64,000 bases of DNA from assembly GCF_030658505.1 (NCBI RefSeq), contig NZ_JAUTXR010000114.1:1-64000 (forward strand), given 5' to 3'. Below, in pieces: positions 25,830 through 38,094 of this stretch. The stretch is from Stenotrophomonas raiganjensis (SeqCode). GTDB lineage: Bacteria; Pseudomonadota; Gammaproteobacteria; Xanthomonadales; Xanthomonadaceae. Numbering within the stretch: position 1 is the first letter of the stretch; each line of letters opens with the position of its first letter. The translations under genes and the position numbers were made by a program. Under the pieces are notes generated by a model. That model searched no databases. It was not told where the DNA came from and worked only from the letters and a program-made list of their open reading frames with translations.

Positions 25830-26579
25830 ATGTACCGATGGGTGAGTCGATTCGTCAGCTACCGCACGTTCTATCTGTGGCGTGCGCGCTACCGGTACTA
25901 CACGCGCCACTTGAATGGCAGGATCGTGGTCAGTGCGCCGTGCCTGGCGGGTGTGGTGCTGCTGCTCTGGTACTACTGGCGGTACACCAACGTGCCGCCG
26001 CCGCGGATGCACCCACAGGCCGCAGCCTTGCGGGTGGAAGGCATCACCAACGAAGCGATCCACCGCATCGTGCTGGTACGCCATGGTGGCAGCACGCCGG
26101 GCCAGGAGTTCACCACGCCGCGCGAGATTCGCGCCAGTACGGTGCGCACGATGCGGGTGCGACAGGTGCTGGACGGGGAAGTGGCATGGCGCCTGAAGGC
26201 GAATCTGCTGGCGGACATCGCGGACTACATCGAGGTTACCGGAGGATGTGTGCCTTACCCGTGCGCTCAGGTGCAGGCCCGCCTCCTACTGTTGCGCGAG
26301 GCGGCGGTGCAGAATGCGGGTATCAACCAGGCCTTGCAGCGGATTCTGGACGGGCCGAGCGATCTGATGCCGAGCCTGGAACGTGGTGACCGCCAGCGGG
26401 TGAAGAGCGGCTGGTCGGATTCGTTCGACGACATCTACTACCAGACATGGTTATTGAACGATCTGCAGAGCATGCACGCACGGATGATGGCGGAGTACCC
26501 CAGGCGCGCCCCGGCGCCGTGGCTGCCGGAGTGGATGATGGGCACGGAGTCCTCAACCGGCAGCGGAATGCCGCCGTAA
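25830..26579 (+). CDS. Unrecognised membrane-anchored protein, downstream of the autotransporter
   Basis: I do not recognise the family. The protein (249 residues) starts with a basic, aromatic segment (MYRWVSRFVSYRTFYLWRARYRYYTRH). One membrane helix follows (about residues 31-51, VVSAPCLAGVVLLLWYYW), then a hydrophilic domain with a cysteine pair (GGCVPYPC) and a Pro-rich end. This predicts an inner-membrane anchor with most of the chain in the periplasm. I chose the ATG at 25830, six bases after GGAG; an earlier in-frame start at 25764 adds an Arg-rich peptide without a binding site. It begins 69 bases after the autotransporter gene on the same strand. A role helping export or folding of that adhesin is only an inference from position. 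Confidence 0.6.
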   Translation: MYRWVSRFVSYRTFYLWRARYRYYTRHLNGRIVVSAPCLAGVVLLLWYYWRYTNVPPPRMHPQAAALRVEGITNEAIHRIVLVRHGGSTPGQEFTTPREIRASTVRTMRVRQVLDGEVAWRLKANLLADIADYIEVTGGCVPYPCAQVQARLLLLREAAVQNAGINQALQRILDGPSDLMPSLERGDRQRVKSGWSDSFDDIYYQTWLLNDLQSMHARMMAEYPRRAPAPWLPEWMMGTESSTGSGMPP

Positions 26580-26737
26580 CGCGACGGCCGTTGCCTTCTG
26601 TAGAGTTATGCCGCGCCGAAGGATCTGTAGGCGCCCTCCAGATGAACGCATCGCCATGCGCGCGGAATGCCGCTGGGCCGAGGGCAGGATTCGCGCTCGA
26701 CTGCTCTTCGGTCAGACATCCGGACGCCTGAAGCACA

Positions 26738-26758
26738 GTGCGGACCACCGGTCCGCAC
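26738..26758. repeat. Palindrome GTGCGGACC-ACC-GGTCCGCAC
   Basis: Perfect nine-base arms; sister copy at 14489-14509. It lies between two convergent genes and could end either transcript. The rest of the ~200-base gap (26580-26779) shows no gene. Confidence 0.7.
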
Positions 26759-26779
26759 CCACCAGGACCGGCGCTACCG

Positions 26780-27424
26780 TCAACCGCCGATGTACGCGGT
26801 GATCTCCGCCTCGGCCAGCACCTGCCGCAACTGCGCCACAGACGCGCGCCGCATCGGCTTCTCATCCACCGGCGATAGCGGTGCCTGGCGCAGGGCGTCA
26901 TACGGCAGCACGGCCAGGTCGAAGGTCAGCTCTTCCGCACTGAACACCCACACCGGCACGTCCAGGCTCCGTTCGCGGTCCATCCGCAGCCGGCGCGTCC
27001 GCGATTCGGCGGGAATGCCGTGTTCGTCCAGGAAGCGGTGCACGGCTTCCGGGTCGTCGCTGTGCAGGTGCAGCTGCACGGGACTGTTGGCGTCGGCGGT
27101 GCCATCCAGCACGGGACCAGCCAGGCGCGGGGCGAAGCCGTGCAGGAACTCCAGCGCGCGCATCGCGGCTTCGCGGCGGCGCTGCAGTTCGTTGCCGTGC
27201 TGGGGCCCGGAGAACAGCCGCTGGTACTCGCGCAGGGCGTCTTCGATCTCGGTGTTGCGGGGCAGGGAGGCATCGTCGTGGATGCCGAGACGGCTGGCGG
27301 CCTTCAACTTGGCCTGGTGGTAGTCGCGGATGCCGCCTTCGGCCATCAGGCGGGCGGCTTCGTGGGCGAGGCGGTGGCGCCGCTCGCGGGTCTGGCTGGC
27401 AGCATGCTGACGGGCGCGATGCAT
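26780..27424 (-). CDS. Conserved-looking protein of unknown function
   Basis: This is a 214-residue soluble protein with no signal peptide or membrane segment. I do not recognise a named family. The N-terminal ~70 residues are helical and rich in Arg/Ala/His (RQHAASQTRERRHRLAHEAARLMAEGG). This is followed by a region predicted to mix strand and helix (VQLHLHSDDPEAVHRFLDEHGIPAESRTRRLRMDRE and LDVPVWVFSAEELTFDLAVLPYDALRQAPLSPVDEKPMRRAS). The second part loosely recalls a minimal nucleotidyltransferase fold, but the characteristic GS-x-DxD motif is absent, so I do not assign it. The frame is open throughout with normal GC-rich codon use. It is convergent with the gene at 25830 and is followed upstream by a repeat cluster. 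Confidence 0.7.
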   Translation of the reverse strand: MHRARQHAASQTRERRHRLAHEAARLMAEGGIRDYHQAKLKAASRLGIHDDASLPRNTEIEDALREYQRLFSGPQHGNELQRRREAAMRALEFLHGFAPRLAGPVLDGTADANSPVQLHLHSDDPEAVHRFLDEHGIPAESRTRRLRMDRERSLDVPVWVFSAEELTFDLAVLPYDALRQAPLSPVDEKPMRRASVAQLRQVLAEAEITAYIGG

Positions 27425-27510
27425 GCGATGACTCCTGTTGCGACCTGGCTACAGACTAGCGCATGGATGTGACATCTGCGTGGGTATGGCGGATGCAACC
27501 GCTCTGGTAG

Positions 27511-27530
27511 GTGCCGACCTTGGTCGGCAC
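27511..27530. repeat. Palindrome GTGCCGACC-TT-GGTCGGCAC
   Basis: Perfect nine-base arms, first of four palindromes packed in the 308-base gap between the gene at 26780 and mrcA. Confidence 0.65.
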
Positions 27531-27583
27531 GAGGCGCCAAGCAAGGTTGGCCGCTACCACGACAAAAGGGTGCCGTTGATCCT

Positions 27584-27650
27584 GTAGAGCCGAGCCCCTG
27601 CTCGGCTGCTCTACCACGGGCGCCCGGAGCCGAGCATGGCTCGGCTCTAC
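27584..27650. repeat. SMAG-type palindromic repeat
   Basis: GTAGAGCCGAGCCCCTGCTCGGCTG at the head and GAGCCGAGCATGGCTCGGCTCTAC at the tail, around a CG-rich centre. Confidence 0.8.
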
Positions 27651-27656
27651 AAAGGC

Positions 27657-27715
27657 GGCGCCAACCAAGGTTGGCACCTACCAGGGCCGCATCGGCGCCA
27701 ACCAACGGTTGGCAC
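27657..27715. repeat. Two GCCAACC-GGTTGGC palindromes downstream of mrcA
   Basis: GCGCCAACC-AA-GGTTGGCACC (about 27658-27677) and GCGCCAACC-AAC-GGTTGGCACC (about 27695-27716). They lie just beyond the mrcA stop, where they could stabilise or end its minus-strand transcript. Confidence 0.65.
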
Positions 27716-27732
27716 CCACCCGCACCTGCCTC

Positions 27733-31433
<3,701 letters not shown>

Positions 31434-31434
<1 letters not shown>

Positions 31435-32336
31435 TGGCACGCATCAATCTATTGCCCTGGCGCGCCGAACGGCGCAAGCAACGCCAGCGCGAGTTCTACG
31501 CAATGCTGGGCATGGCCGCTATCGGTGGCCTGCTGCTGTCGCTGCTGATCTGGTTCTACTACGACCGCCAGGTGAGCGGCCAGATGGACCGCAACGCCTA
31601 TCTGGAAGCCGAGATCGAGAAGGTCAAGGAACAGAACAAGGAGATCGACCGCCTCGACGCGCAGAAGGACCGCCTGCTGGCCCGCAAGAAGGTAATCGAG
31701 GAACTTCAGGCCAAGCGCTCGCAGATGGTGCACCTGTTCGATGCGCTGGTGCGCACGATCCCCGATGGCCTGGTGCTGACCGCGCTGAAGCAGGAAGGCG
31801 ATGTGCTGACCCTGGAAGGCCGTACACAGTCCAATGCCCGTGTTTCGGCCTACATGCGCAACCTGGAGACCTCCGGTTGGATGACCAACCCGGAGCTGTC
31901 GATCATCGAAGCGCGTGACCCCGAGAAGGACAAGGACGGCAAGACGGGCCCGGTTGCGGATATCAAGGCGCTGCCGTACGTGTTCGTGGTCAAGGTGAAG
32001 CTGCCGGCACAGAGCGAGGAAGTGGCCGCCACGCCAGGCCTCAACGCCGATGGCTCGGTCGCGACGGCGCCGCCGGCGCCGGTGGCACCGCTTGCCGCTG
32101 GCCCCGATGCCGCCACGCCTGCCGCGGCCCCGGCCCCGGCCGCAGGCCCGGCAGCGAACCCGGCGGCACCGGCGCAGGCGGCACCAGCCGCTCCGGCCAG
32201 CGCACCGGCCGCTGCCCCGGCCAAGCCGAACCCACCGGCGGCGCCGGCTGCCAAGCCCGCCCCGAGGCCTGAAGGCAGCCGCCTGGCGCAGCCGCCGCAG
32301 GCCTTCCATGCCCCGCTGCAGGGGGACCGCGCATGA
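31434..32336 (+). CDS. pilN: Type IV pilus assembly protein PilN
   Basis: This 300-residue inner-membrane protein of the PilMNOP alignment complex starts MARINLLPWRAERR, the conserved PilM-binding cytoplasmic tail. One membrane helix (about residues 22-43) and a periplasmic coiled coil and ferredoxin-like domain follow. The last ~85 residues (from about 205, after ATPGLNADGSVATAPPAPVAP) are an almost pure Ala/Pro tail. Usual PilN proteins are about 180-220 residues and lack this, so the tail is a lineage-specific extension. The start codon shares a base with the pilM stop (TGATG), and the pilO start overlaps its end. Confidence 0.95.
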
Positions 32337-32989
32337 GCCAGAAGATCGATCTGAAGAACCTGGATTTCAACGACATCGGCAACTGGCCGCAGAAGGCCAA
32401 GATCGTCTTCTGCTCGTTGCTGGCGCTGGTGATCATGTTCCTGGCGTGGATGCTGCTGATCAGCGGCAAGCGCGAGGAGCTGGCCGGCCTGGAATCGAAG
32501 GAAACCGAGCTGCGTTCGGAGTTCACCAAGCAGCAGGAACGCGCGGTGAACCTGGCGCCGCTGAAGCAGCAGCTGGCGCAGATGGAGCAGGTGCTGCAGC
32601 AGATGCTGCGGCAGCTGCCCAGCAAGACCGAAATGCCCGACCTGATCATCGATATCTCGCAGACCGCGCTGTCCAGCGGGCTGACCAACGAGCTGTTCGA
32701 GCCCGAGCAGGAGCAGGTCAAGGAGTTCTACGCCGAGAAGCCGATCAAGCTGCGGATGGTGGGCAGCTACCACCAGTTCGGCGCGTTCGTCAGTGGCGTC
32801 GCCTCGCTGCCGCGGGTGGTGATCCTGACCATGCACGACATCAACCTCAAGCCCAAGGACAAGACCAGCGGCAACGTCCGCAGTGGCGCGCTGGAACTGT
32901 CCGGCACGGTCAAGACCTATCGCTACCTGGACGAGACCGAGGTGCAGGAACAGCAGAAGGCTGAAGCCGGCAAGGAGGACAAGAAGTGA
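32333..32989 (+). CDS. pilO: Type IV pilus assembly protein PilO
   Basis: This 218-residue inner-membrane protein pairs with PilN to form the periplasmic alignment frame of the pilus machine. It has a short cytoplasmic N-terminus (MSQKIDLKNLDFNDIGNWPQKAK), one membrane helix (about residues 25-44), and a coiled coil (LESKETELRSEFTKQQERAVN). A ferredoxin-like domain with the typical VGSYHQFGAFVSGVASLPRVVIL stretch follows. It overlaps pilN at its start and pilP at its end by four bases each. Confidence 0.96.
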   Translation: MSQKIDLKNLDFNDIGNWPQKAKIVFCSLLALVIMFLAWMLLISGKREELAGLESKETELRSEFTKQQERAVNLAPLKQQLAQMEQVLQQMLRQLPSKTEMPDLIIDISQTALSSGLTNELFEPEQEQVKEFYAEKPIKLRMVGSYHQFGAFVSGVASLPRVVILTMHDINLKPKDKTSGNVRSGALELSGTVKTYRYLDETEVQEQQKAEAGKEDKK

Positions 32990-33522
32990 TCCGTTCCTTC
33001 TTTGCACGTTGTGGAATGGTGGCTGCCGTGCTGCTGCTGGCCGCCTGCGGCCGTGGCGTGACCAGCACGCCGGGCGATGCGCCGAACCTTGAGAAGTGGG
33101 TGGAGGGCGAGCGTGCACGACCGGCACAGCCGCTGGAGCCGCTGCCGGTGATGCAGCAGTTCGAGACCTTCGAGTACTCCGCGCAGGGCATGCGCGACCC
33201 GTTCACCGATGCCTGGACCAATCCGCAGCAGGGGAATGGCGGAATGCGTCCGGATCCGAACCGGCGCAAGGAGCCGTTGGAAGGCTTCCCGCTGGATGCA
33301 CTGGACATGGTCGGTACCATCGGCACCGGCGCAGGCACTGTCGCGCTGGTGATGGGGCCGGACAAGGTGACCTACCGGGTGCGCCCGGGCGGTTACCTTG
33401 GGCAGAGCGACGGGCGGGTCACGGCGGTCTTCGAGGACCGCGTGGAGCTGATCGAACTGGTGCCGGATGGCGCGGGCGGCTGGCTGGAACGGCCGGCAAC
33501 GCTCTCGCTTGAAGATCAATGA
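32986..33522 (+). CDS. pilP: Type IV pilus assembly lipoprotein PilP
   Basis: This is a 178-residue lipoprotein that bridges the PilNO frame to the secretin PilQ. The signal peptide ends in a lipobox (AAVLLLAACG, lipidated Cys about residue 21). A flexible stretch follows, then the C-terminal beta domain: MRDPFTD, LEGFPLDALDMVGTIGTGAGTVALVMGPDKVTYRVRPGGYLGQSDGRV, which is the family core. The start is GTG at 32986, overlapping the pilO stop. An in-frame ATG ten codons later would remove the charged start of the signal peptide, so the GTG is preferred. Confidence 0.95.
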   Translation: MIRSFFARCGMVAAVLLLAACGRGVTSTPGDAPNLEKWVEGERARPAQPLEPLPVMQQFETFEYSAQGMRDPFTDAWTNPQQGNGGMRPDPNRRKEPLEGFPLDALDMVGTIGTGAGTVALVMGPDKVTYRVRPGGYLGQSDGRVTAVFEDRVELIELVPDGAGGWLERPATLSLEDQ

Positions 33523-33543
33523 TCGTTTACTGGGGATAGCACG

Positions 33544-35511
33544 ATGACCTTTCACCAAGCCAAGGGGCTGCGTCCCATCCGGCGCTCTACCTTGAACCGT
33601 GTCAGCGCGTTGGGAGTCGCGCTGATGCTGGCCTGCGCTCCGGCGCTGGCCGCCGCACCGGCGGAAAAGCCGGTGGGCGCTACCGTGGCCCCGGCGACCG
33701 CGCCGGCCGGCCTGTCGGTGGCCAAGATCGATTTCAAGCGTGGCGATGACGGCGCCGGGCGCCTGATCGTCCAGTTCGACGGCCAGGGTGCAATCCCGGA
33801 CCTGCGCACGCAGGGCAACAGCGTGGTGGTCGACGTCGGCAACGCCCGACTGCCGGCCAACCTGCAGAAGCCGATGAACGTCACCGACTTCGCCACGCCG
33901 GTGCAGCGCATCGACGCCAAGCCGTCCGGTGCCGGCACCCAGCTGGTGCTGAGCACCGGTGGCGCCGTGGAATCGCTGGCCTACCAGAGCGGCAACGAGT
34001 ACGTGGTGGAGATCAGCCCGCGGCAGGCTCCGGCCGCCGTTGGTGCGGTCACTGCCGGCAGCGTCACCCAGGCCGCCAAGGCTGTCGGCCAGCGCGGTTT
34101 CACCGGCAAGCCGGTGACCTTCAACTTCCAGGACGTGCCGGTGCGCACCGTGCTGCAGTTGATCGCTGAAGAATCCAATCTCAACGTGGTGGCGTCCGAT
34201 TCGGTTCAGGGCAATGTGACCCTGCGCCTGGTCAATGTGCCTTGGGACCAGGCACTGGACATCGTGCTGCGTGCCAAGGGCCTGGACAAGCGCCGCGACG
34301 GCAGCGTGATCTGGGTCGCTCCGCAGGCTGAACTGGCCAAGTTCGAGCAGGAGAAGGAAGACGCGCGCATCGCCATCGAGAACCGCGAGGACCTCGTTAC
34401 CGACTACGTCCAGATCAACTACCACAGCGCCACCCAGATCTTCAAAGCGCTGACCGAAGCCAAGGGTATCGGCGGCAGCGGAAGCGGTGGTGCGGGTGGC
34501 TCGGGCTCGCCGTCGCAGGAAGACAGCGGCTTCCTGTCCTCGCGTGGCCGCATCGTCGCCGACGAGCGCACCAACACGCTGATGATCAGCGACATTCCGA
34601 AGAAGATCGCGCGCATGCGCGAGCTGATCGGTGTGATTGATCGCCCGGTCGACCAGGTGCTGATCGAAAGCCGCATCGTCATCGCTACCGACACCTTCGC
34701 CCGCGAGTTGGGTGCGAAGTTCGGCATCAGTGGCAGCCGTGACAATGTGTACTTCAGTGGCAATCTGGAATCCAATCGCTTGACCCGCGAATCGCAGGTC
34801 AAGACGGCGCAGGACAATGCCAAGGCCGAGCGTGACTGGATTGCTGGCGGCCGCGTCGGTCCCCCGCCGGTGCCGACGGGCTCGACCATCACCCGTGGCC
34901 TGAACTGGAGCCTGCCGGTCGCGACTGCCAGCAATCCGGGTTCGCTGGCCCTGTCGATCCTCAACGCCGGCTACCTGCTGGACGTGGAGCTGTCGGCCAT
35001 GCAGGAAGAGTCCCGTGGCGAAGTGATCTCCAACCCGCGCGTGGTCACCACCAACCAGCGCGAAGCGCTGATCAAGCAGGGTAAGGAAATCGGCTACGTC
35101 ACCATCAGCGGTGGCGGCGCCGGCGGCATTGCCACGCCGAACGTGCAGTTCAAGGAAGTGGTGCTGGAGCTGAAGGTCACTCCGACCATCACCAACGACA
35201 ACCGCGTGTTCCTCAACATGCAGGTGAAGAAGGACGAGGTGGATCAGCTCATCCAGCTGGACGGTTACGGCACGGTGCCGTCGATCAACCGTCGCGAGGT
35301 CAACACTGCGGTGCTGGTCGAGGATGGGCAGACCGTGGTCATTGGTGGCGTGTACGAGTTCACCGACCGCAGCAGCATCAACAAGGTGCCGTTCCTGGGC
35401 GACGTACCGTTCCTGGGCAACCTGTTCAAGAAGCGTGGCCGCAACAAGGACAAGGCCGAGCTGCTGGTGTTCGTCACCCCGAAGGTGCTGCGCGTGGCCA
35501 AGCAGAACTGA
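33544..35511 (+). CDS. pilQ: Type IV pilus secretin PilQ
   Basis: This 655-residue outer-membrane secretin forms the gated pore through which the type IV pilus passes. A signal peptide (LGVALMLACAPALAAAPAEKP) is followed by an AMIN domain (about residues 55-155, possible peptidoglycan contact). An STN-type domain follows (VTFNFQDVPVRTVLQLIAEESNLNVVASDSVQGNVTLRLVNVPWDQAL), then an N1 domain and the secretin barrel. The barrel includes VDQVLIESRIVIATDTFARELGAKFGI and VPFLGDVPFLGNLFKKR, the C-terminal family signature. A Gly/Ser-rich loop (GGSGSGGAGGSGSPS) sits between N1 repeats. It ends the pil operon, followed by a strong terminator. Confidence 0.97.
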   Translation: MTFHQAKGLRPIRRSTLNRVSALGVALMLACAPALAAAPAEKPVGATVAPATAPAGLSVAKIDFKRGDDGAGRLIVQFDGQGAIPDLRTQGNSVVVDVGNARLPANLQKPMNVTDFATPVQRIDAKPSGAGTQLVLSTGGAVESLAYQSGNEYVVEISPRQAPAAVGAVTAGSVTQAAKAVGQRGFTGKPVTFNFQDVPVRTVLQLIAEESNLNVVASDSVQGNVTLRLVNVPWDQALDIVLRAKGLDKRRDGSVIWVAPQAELAKFEQEKEDARIAIENREDLVTDYVQINYHSATQIFKALTEAKGIGGSGSGGAGGSGSPSQEDSGFLSSRGRIVADERTNTLMISDIPKKIARMRELIGVIDRPVDQVLIESRIVIATDTFARELGAKFGISGSRDNVYFSGNLESNRLTRESQVKTAQDNAKAERDWIAGGRVGPPPVPTGSTITRGLNWSLPVATASNPGSLALSILNAGYLLDVELSAMQEESRGEVISNPRVVTTNQREALIKQGKEIGYVTISGGGAGGIATPNVQFKEVVLELKVTPTITNDNRVFLNMQVKKDEVDQLIQLDGYGTVPSINRREVNTAVLVEDGQTVVIGGVYEFTDRSSINKVPFLGDVPFLGNLFKKRGRNKDKAELLVFVTPKVLRVAKQN

Positions 35512-35530
35512 GCCCGCGCAACCCATGATG

Positions 35531-35568
35531 CGAAGAAGGGCCGCCGCGTGCGGCCCTTCTTCGTTTCC
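35531..35568 (+). terminator. Rho-independent terminator after pilQ
   Basis: CGAAGAAGGGCCGC pairs with GCGGCCCTTCTTCG around CGCGT, followed by TTTCC. Very stable. Confidence 0.9.
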
Positions 35569-35572
35569 GCCG

Positions 35573-35595
35573 GTAGATCCACGCCATGCGTGGAT
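35573..35595. repeat. Small palindrome of the ATCCACGC-CAT-GCGTGGAT family
   Basis: GTAGATCCACGCCATGCGTGGAT, identical to 8562-8584. It follows the pilQ terminator. Confidence 0.75.
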
Positions 35596-35684
35596 GGGCC
35601 GTTCAGCCGTTCTTGATGCCAATCGCAGGGCACCCTGCGATGATGTCGGGAACCCGTGCCGTCCCGCGCCGGTCAAAGGCCCCC

Positions 35685-36710
35685 ATGAACCTGCCACCGC
35701 CGATGCCCGAAACCGCCTCGCCGCCGCCTGCGCCGGCCACCTCCAGCCTGCATGCCGCCTTCACCCAGCTGCGCGATGCGCTGTCAGCGGAGATCGTGGG
35801 CCAGGCCGCACTGGTCGAACGTCTGCTGATTGCCCTGCTGGCCGACGGCCATCTGCTGGTGGAAGGCGCTCCGGGCCTGGCCAAGACCACCGCCATCCGC
35901 GCGCTGGCCGCGCGCCTGGAGGCCGATTTCGCCCGTGTGCAGTTCACCCCCGACCTGCTGCCGGCCGATCTGACTGGCACCGAGATCTGGCGCCCGCAGG
36001 AGGGTCGCTTCGAATTCGTGCCCGGTCCGATCTTCCATCCGATCCTGCTGGCCGACGAAATCAACCGCGCACCGGCCAAGGTGCAGTCGGCGCTGCTGGA
36101 AGCGATGGGTGAGCGCCAGGTCACCGTGGGTCGCCACACCTACGCACTGCCGTCGCTGTTCCTGGTGATGGCCACGCAGAACCCGATCGAGCAGGAAGGC
36201 ACCTTCCCGCTGCCCGAAGCGCAACTGGACCGTTTCCTGATGCATGTGCGCATCAGCTACCCCGACCAGGCCGCCGAATCGGAGATCCTGCGGTTGGCCC
36301 GCGAACGTGCCCGTGGCGCGCTGGGCGAGGCGGCACCGGCACCGGAGAAGCTGCCGATGCAGGATGTGTTCGATGCGCGTCGCGAAGTGCTGGACCTGCA
36401 CATGGCGCCGGCGCTGGAGCGCTACCTGATCGAACTGGTGCTGGCCTCGCGTGATCCGTCGCGCTATGACGCCGGTCTCGGCCGCCGCATCGCCTGGGGT
36501 GCAAGCCCGCGTGGATCGATCGCGCTGGAACGCTGTGCACGTGCGCGCGCCTGGCTGGCCGGCCGCGATTTCGTCACCCCTGATGACGTGCGTGCGGTTG
36601 CTGCCGACGTGCTGCGCCATCGCGTGCTGCCCAGCTACGAGGCTACCGCCGAAGGCTGGGATGGTGAGCGCCTGGTGCAGGAGCTGCTGGCCCGGGTGCC
36701 GGCACCCTGA
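35685..36710 (+). CDS. MoxR-family AAA+ ATPase
   Basis: This 341-residue AAA+ chaperone-like ATPase probably remodels or activates a von Willebrand factor A (VWA) partner. Walker A (GAPGLAKTT, about residue 66-74), Walker B ([21 protein letters not shown]), sensor 1 ([23 protein letters not shown]) and the C-terminal lid are all present. The first ~25 residues are Pro/Ala-rich. The ATG at 35685 is preceded by AAAGG; an alternative ATG at 35643 would extend it by 14 residues. It heads a six-gene operon with DUF58, DUF4381, two VWA proteins and BatD, the usual MoxR-Bat arrangement. In Bacteroides and Leptospira, Bat genes have been linked to oxygen or stress tolerance, but the role here is not shown. 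Confidence 0.93.
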   Translation: MNLPPPMPETASPPPAPATSSLHAAFTQLRDALSAEIVGQAALVERLLIALLADGHLLVEGAPGLAKTTAIRALAARLEADFARVQFTPDLLPADLTGTEIWRPQEGRFEFVPGPIFHPILLADEINRAPAKVQSALLEAMGERQVTVGRHTYALPSLFLVMATQNPIEQEGTFPLPEAQLDRFLMHVRISYPDQAAESEILRLARERARGALGEAAPAPEKLPMQDVFDARREVLDLHMAPALERYLIELVLASRDPSRYDAGLGRRIAWGASPRGSIALERCARARAWLAGRDFVTPDDVRAVAADVLRHRVLPSYEATAEGWDGERLVQELLARVPAP

Positions 36711-36718
36711 GCCTGCGC

Positions 36719-37648
36719 ATGACCGATCCGTCCCTGGAACCTGCATCCAACGCCAGCGATGGCGACGGGCTGCGCCCGCAGCTGTCCGAACTGGTGGCGC
36801 TGCGCCGCCTTGCACAGCGGCCGCCACCGCCGCGCCGTGGCCGTGCGGGCAACGCCGGGCAGGCGCCGTCGCCGCTGCGTGGGCGCGGCATGGAATACGC
36901 CGAGTCACGCGAGTACGTGGCCGGTGATGATGCGCGGCATATCGACTGGCGGGTGACCGCGCGTACCGGCCGTGCCCACACCAAGCTGTTCCAGGCCGAG
37001 CGCGAGCGGGTCAGCCTGATCGTGGCCGATACGTCGCCGGCCCTGTATTTCGGCACCCGCGTGCGCTTCAAGTCGGTGCAGGCCGCACGCGCGGGCGCCG
37101 TCGCCGCATGGTCGGCGCAGCGTCGGGGCGACCGCATCGGTGCATTGCGCGGCAGTGATCGTGAGCCGCCCATCGCACCCGCCGGCGGCCCGCGTGGCGT
37201 GTTGCGCGTGCTCGACGCACTCACCCGCTGGTACGCGCAGCCGCCCGCCGACGATCTTGGCCTGGAACGCGCGCTGGACCATGCCGCCCGCGTGCTGCGC
37301 CCCGGGGCGCGCATGCTGGTGCTGGCCGATCCGCAGCAGGCCATCCGCATTCCTCCTGCACGCTGGAGCGCGCTGGCCCAGCACCATGATCTCAGCCTGG
37401 TGCTGCTGGTCGATCCGTTGGAGATGCAGCCGCCCTCGGCCGCGCTGCAGTTCCAGACCGCGCAGCAGCGTGTCGGTCTCGATCTGCGCCGCAGCGAGGT
37501 GCAGGCCCATTGGCAGGCGCACTTCGTCGAACCGTTGCAGGCGCTGCGGCGCCAGCTCGGCGCACGCCGCGTCGACGTGCAGGTACTGTCCACCGATGCA
37601 GCCAGCGACGCCTGGCTGGCGCCGTCACCGACCGAGGTGCCGGCATGA
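36719..37648 (+). CDS. DUF58 domain-containing protein
   Basis: This 309-residue protein shows the DUF58 signature REYVAGDDARHIDWRVTARTGRAHTKLFQAERE near residue 62. It is followed by a VWA-like fold (LIVADTSPALYFGT), in which the metal-site motif DxSxS is reduced to DTSPA. No membrane helix is present, so it is cytoplasmic or peripheral. DUF58 proteins nearly always sit beside MoxR ATPases and are thought to be their partners. The gene begins nine bases after the moxR stop and overlaps the next gene by four bases (ATGA), so translation is coupled. Confidence 0.92.
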   Translation: MTDPSLEPASNASDGDGLRPQLSELVALRRLAQRPPPPRRGRAGNAGQAPSPLRGRGMEYAESREYVAGDDARHIDWRVTARTGRAHTKLFQAERERVSLIVADTSPALYFGTRVRFKSVQAARAGAVAAWSAQRRGDRIGALRGSDREPPIAPAGGPRGVLRVLDALTRWYAQPPADDLGLERALDHAARVLRPGARMLVLADPQQAIRIPPARWSALAQHHDLSLVLLVDPLEMQPPSAALQFQTAQQRVGLDLRRSEVQAHWQAHFVEPLQALRRQLGARRVDVQVLSTDAASDAWLAPSPTEVPA

Positions 37649-38094
37649 GCGCTAACCTGCCGCTGCGCGATGTACAGCTGCCGCCAGCACCCCCCTGGTG
37701 GCCACCGGCTCCCGGCTATCTGATGATCGCCGGCGCACTCCTGCTGGTGTTGCTGGTGGCCGCATTCTTCGGATGGCAGCGCCGCCGTCGCCGTCGACGC
37801 TGGCTGCGCGTGTTCGACCAGGAGCTGGCCACCGCCACCGATGCGGCCGCGGAACTGGCGGCCATCGCCGGTCTGCTGCGCCGTGCCGCGCGCCATGCAC
37901 GGCCAGGCAGCGAATCCTTGCGCGATGACGCCTGGTGGCAGCGCGTGGATCCGCAGGACACGCTGCCGGACAGCCGGCGCCGCCTGCTGGCCGAAGGAGC
38001 CTATCGTCCGCGCGTCGATGCCAACGAAGTGGTTGCGCTGCGCAGTTGGGCACGCGAGCGCTATCTGGCCCTGCTGCTGGAGCGTCGCCGATGA
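37645..38094 (+). CDS. DUF4381 membrane protein of the MoxR-Bat operon
   Basis: This is a 149-residue single-pass membrane protein. The N-terminus (MSANLPLRDVQLPPAPPWWPPAPGY) is followed by a membrane helix (LMIAGALLLVLLVAAFFGW), an Arg-rich stop-transfer block (QRRRRRRRW) and a helical cytoplasmic domain. The pattern LRDVQLPPAPPWWPPAPGY is typical of DUF4381 proteins, which are found with Bat genes. Its function is not known. It overlaps both neighbouring genes by four bases. Confidence 0.9.
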   Translation: MSANLPLRDVQLPPAPPWWPPAPGYLMIAGALLLVLLVAAFFGWQRRRRRRRWLRVFDQELATATDAAAELAAIAGLLRRAARHARPGSESLRDDAWWQRVDPQDTLPDSRRRLLAEGAYRPRVDANEVVALRSWARERYLALLLERRR

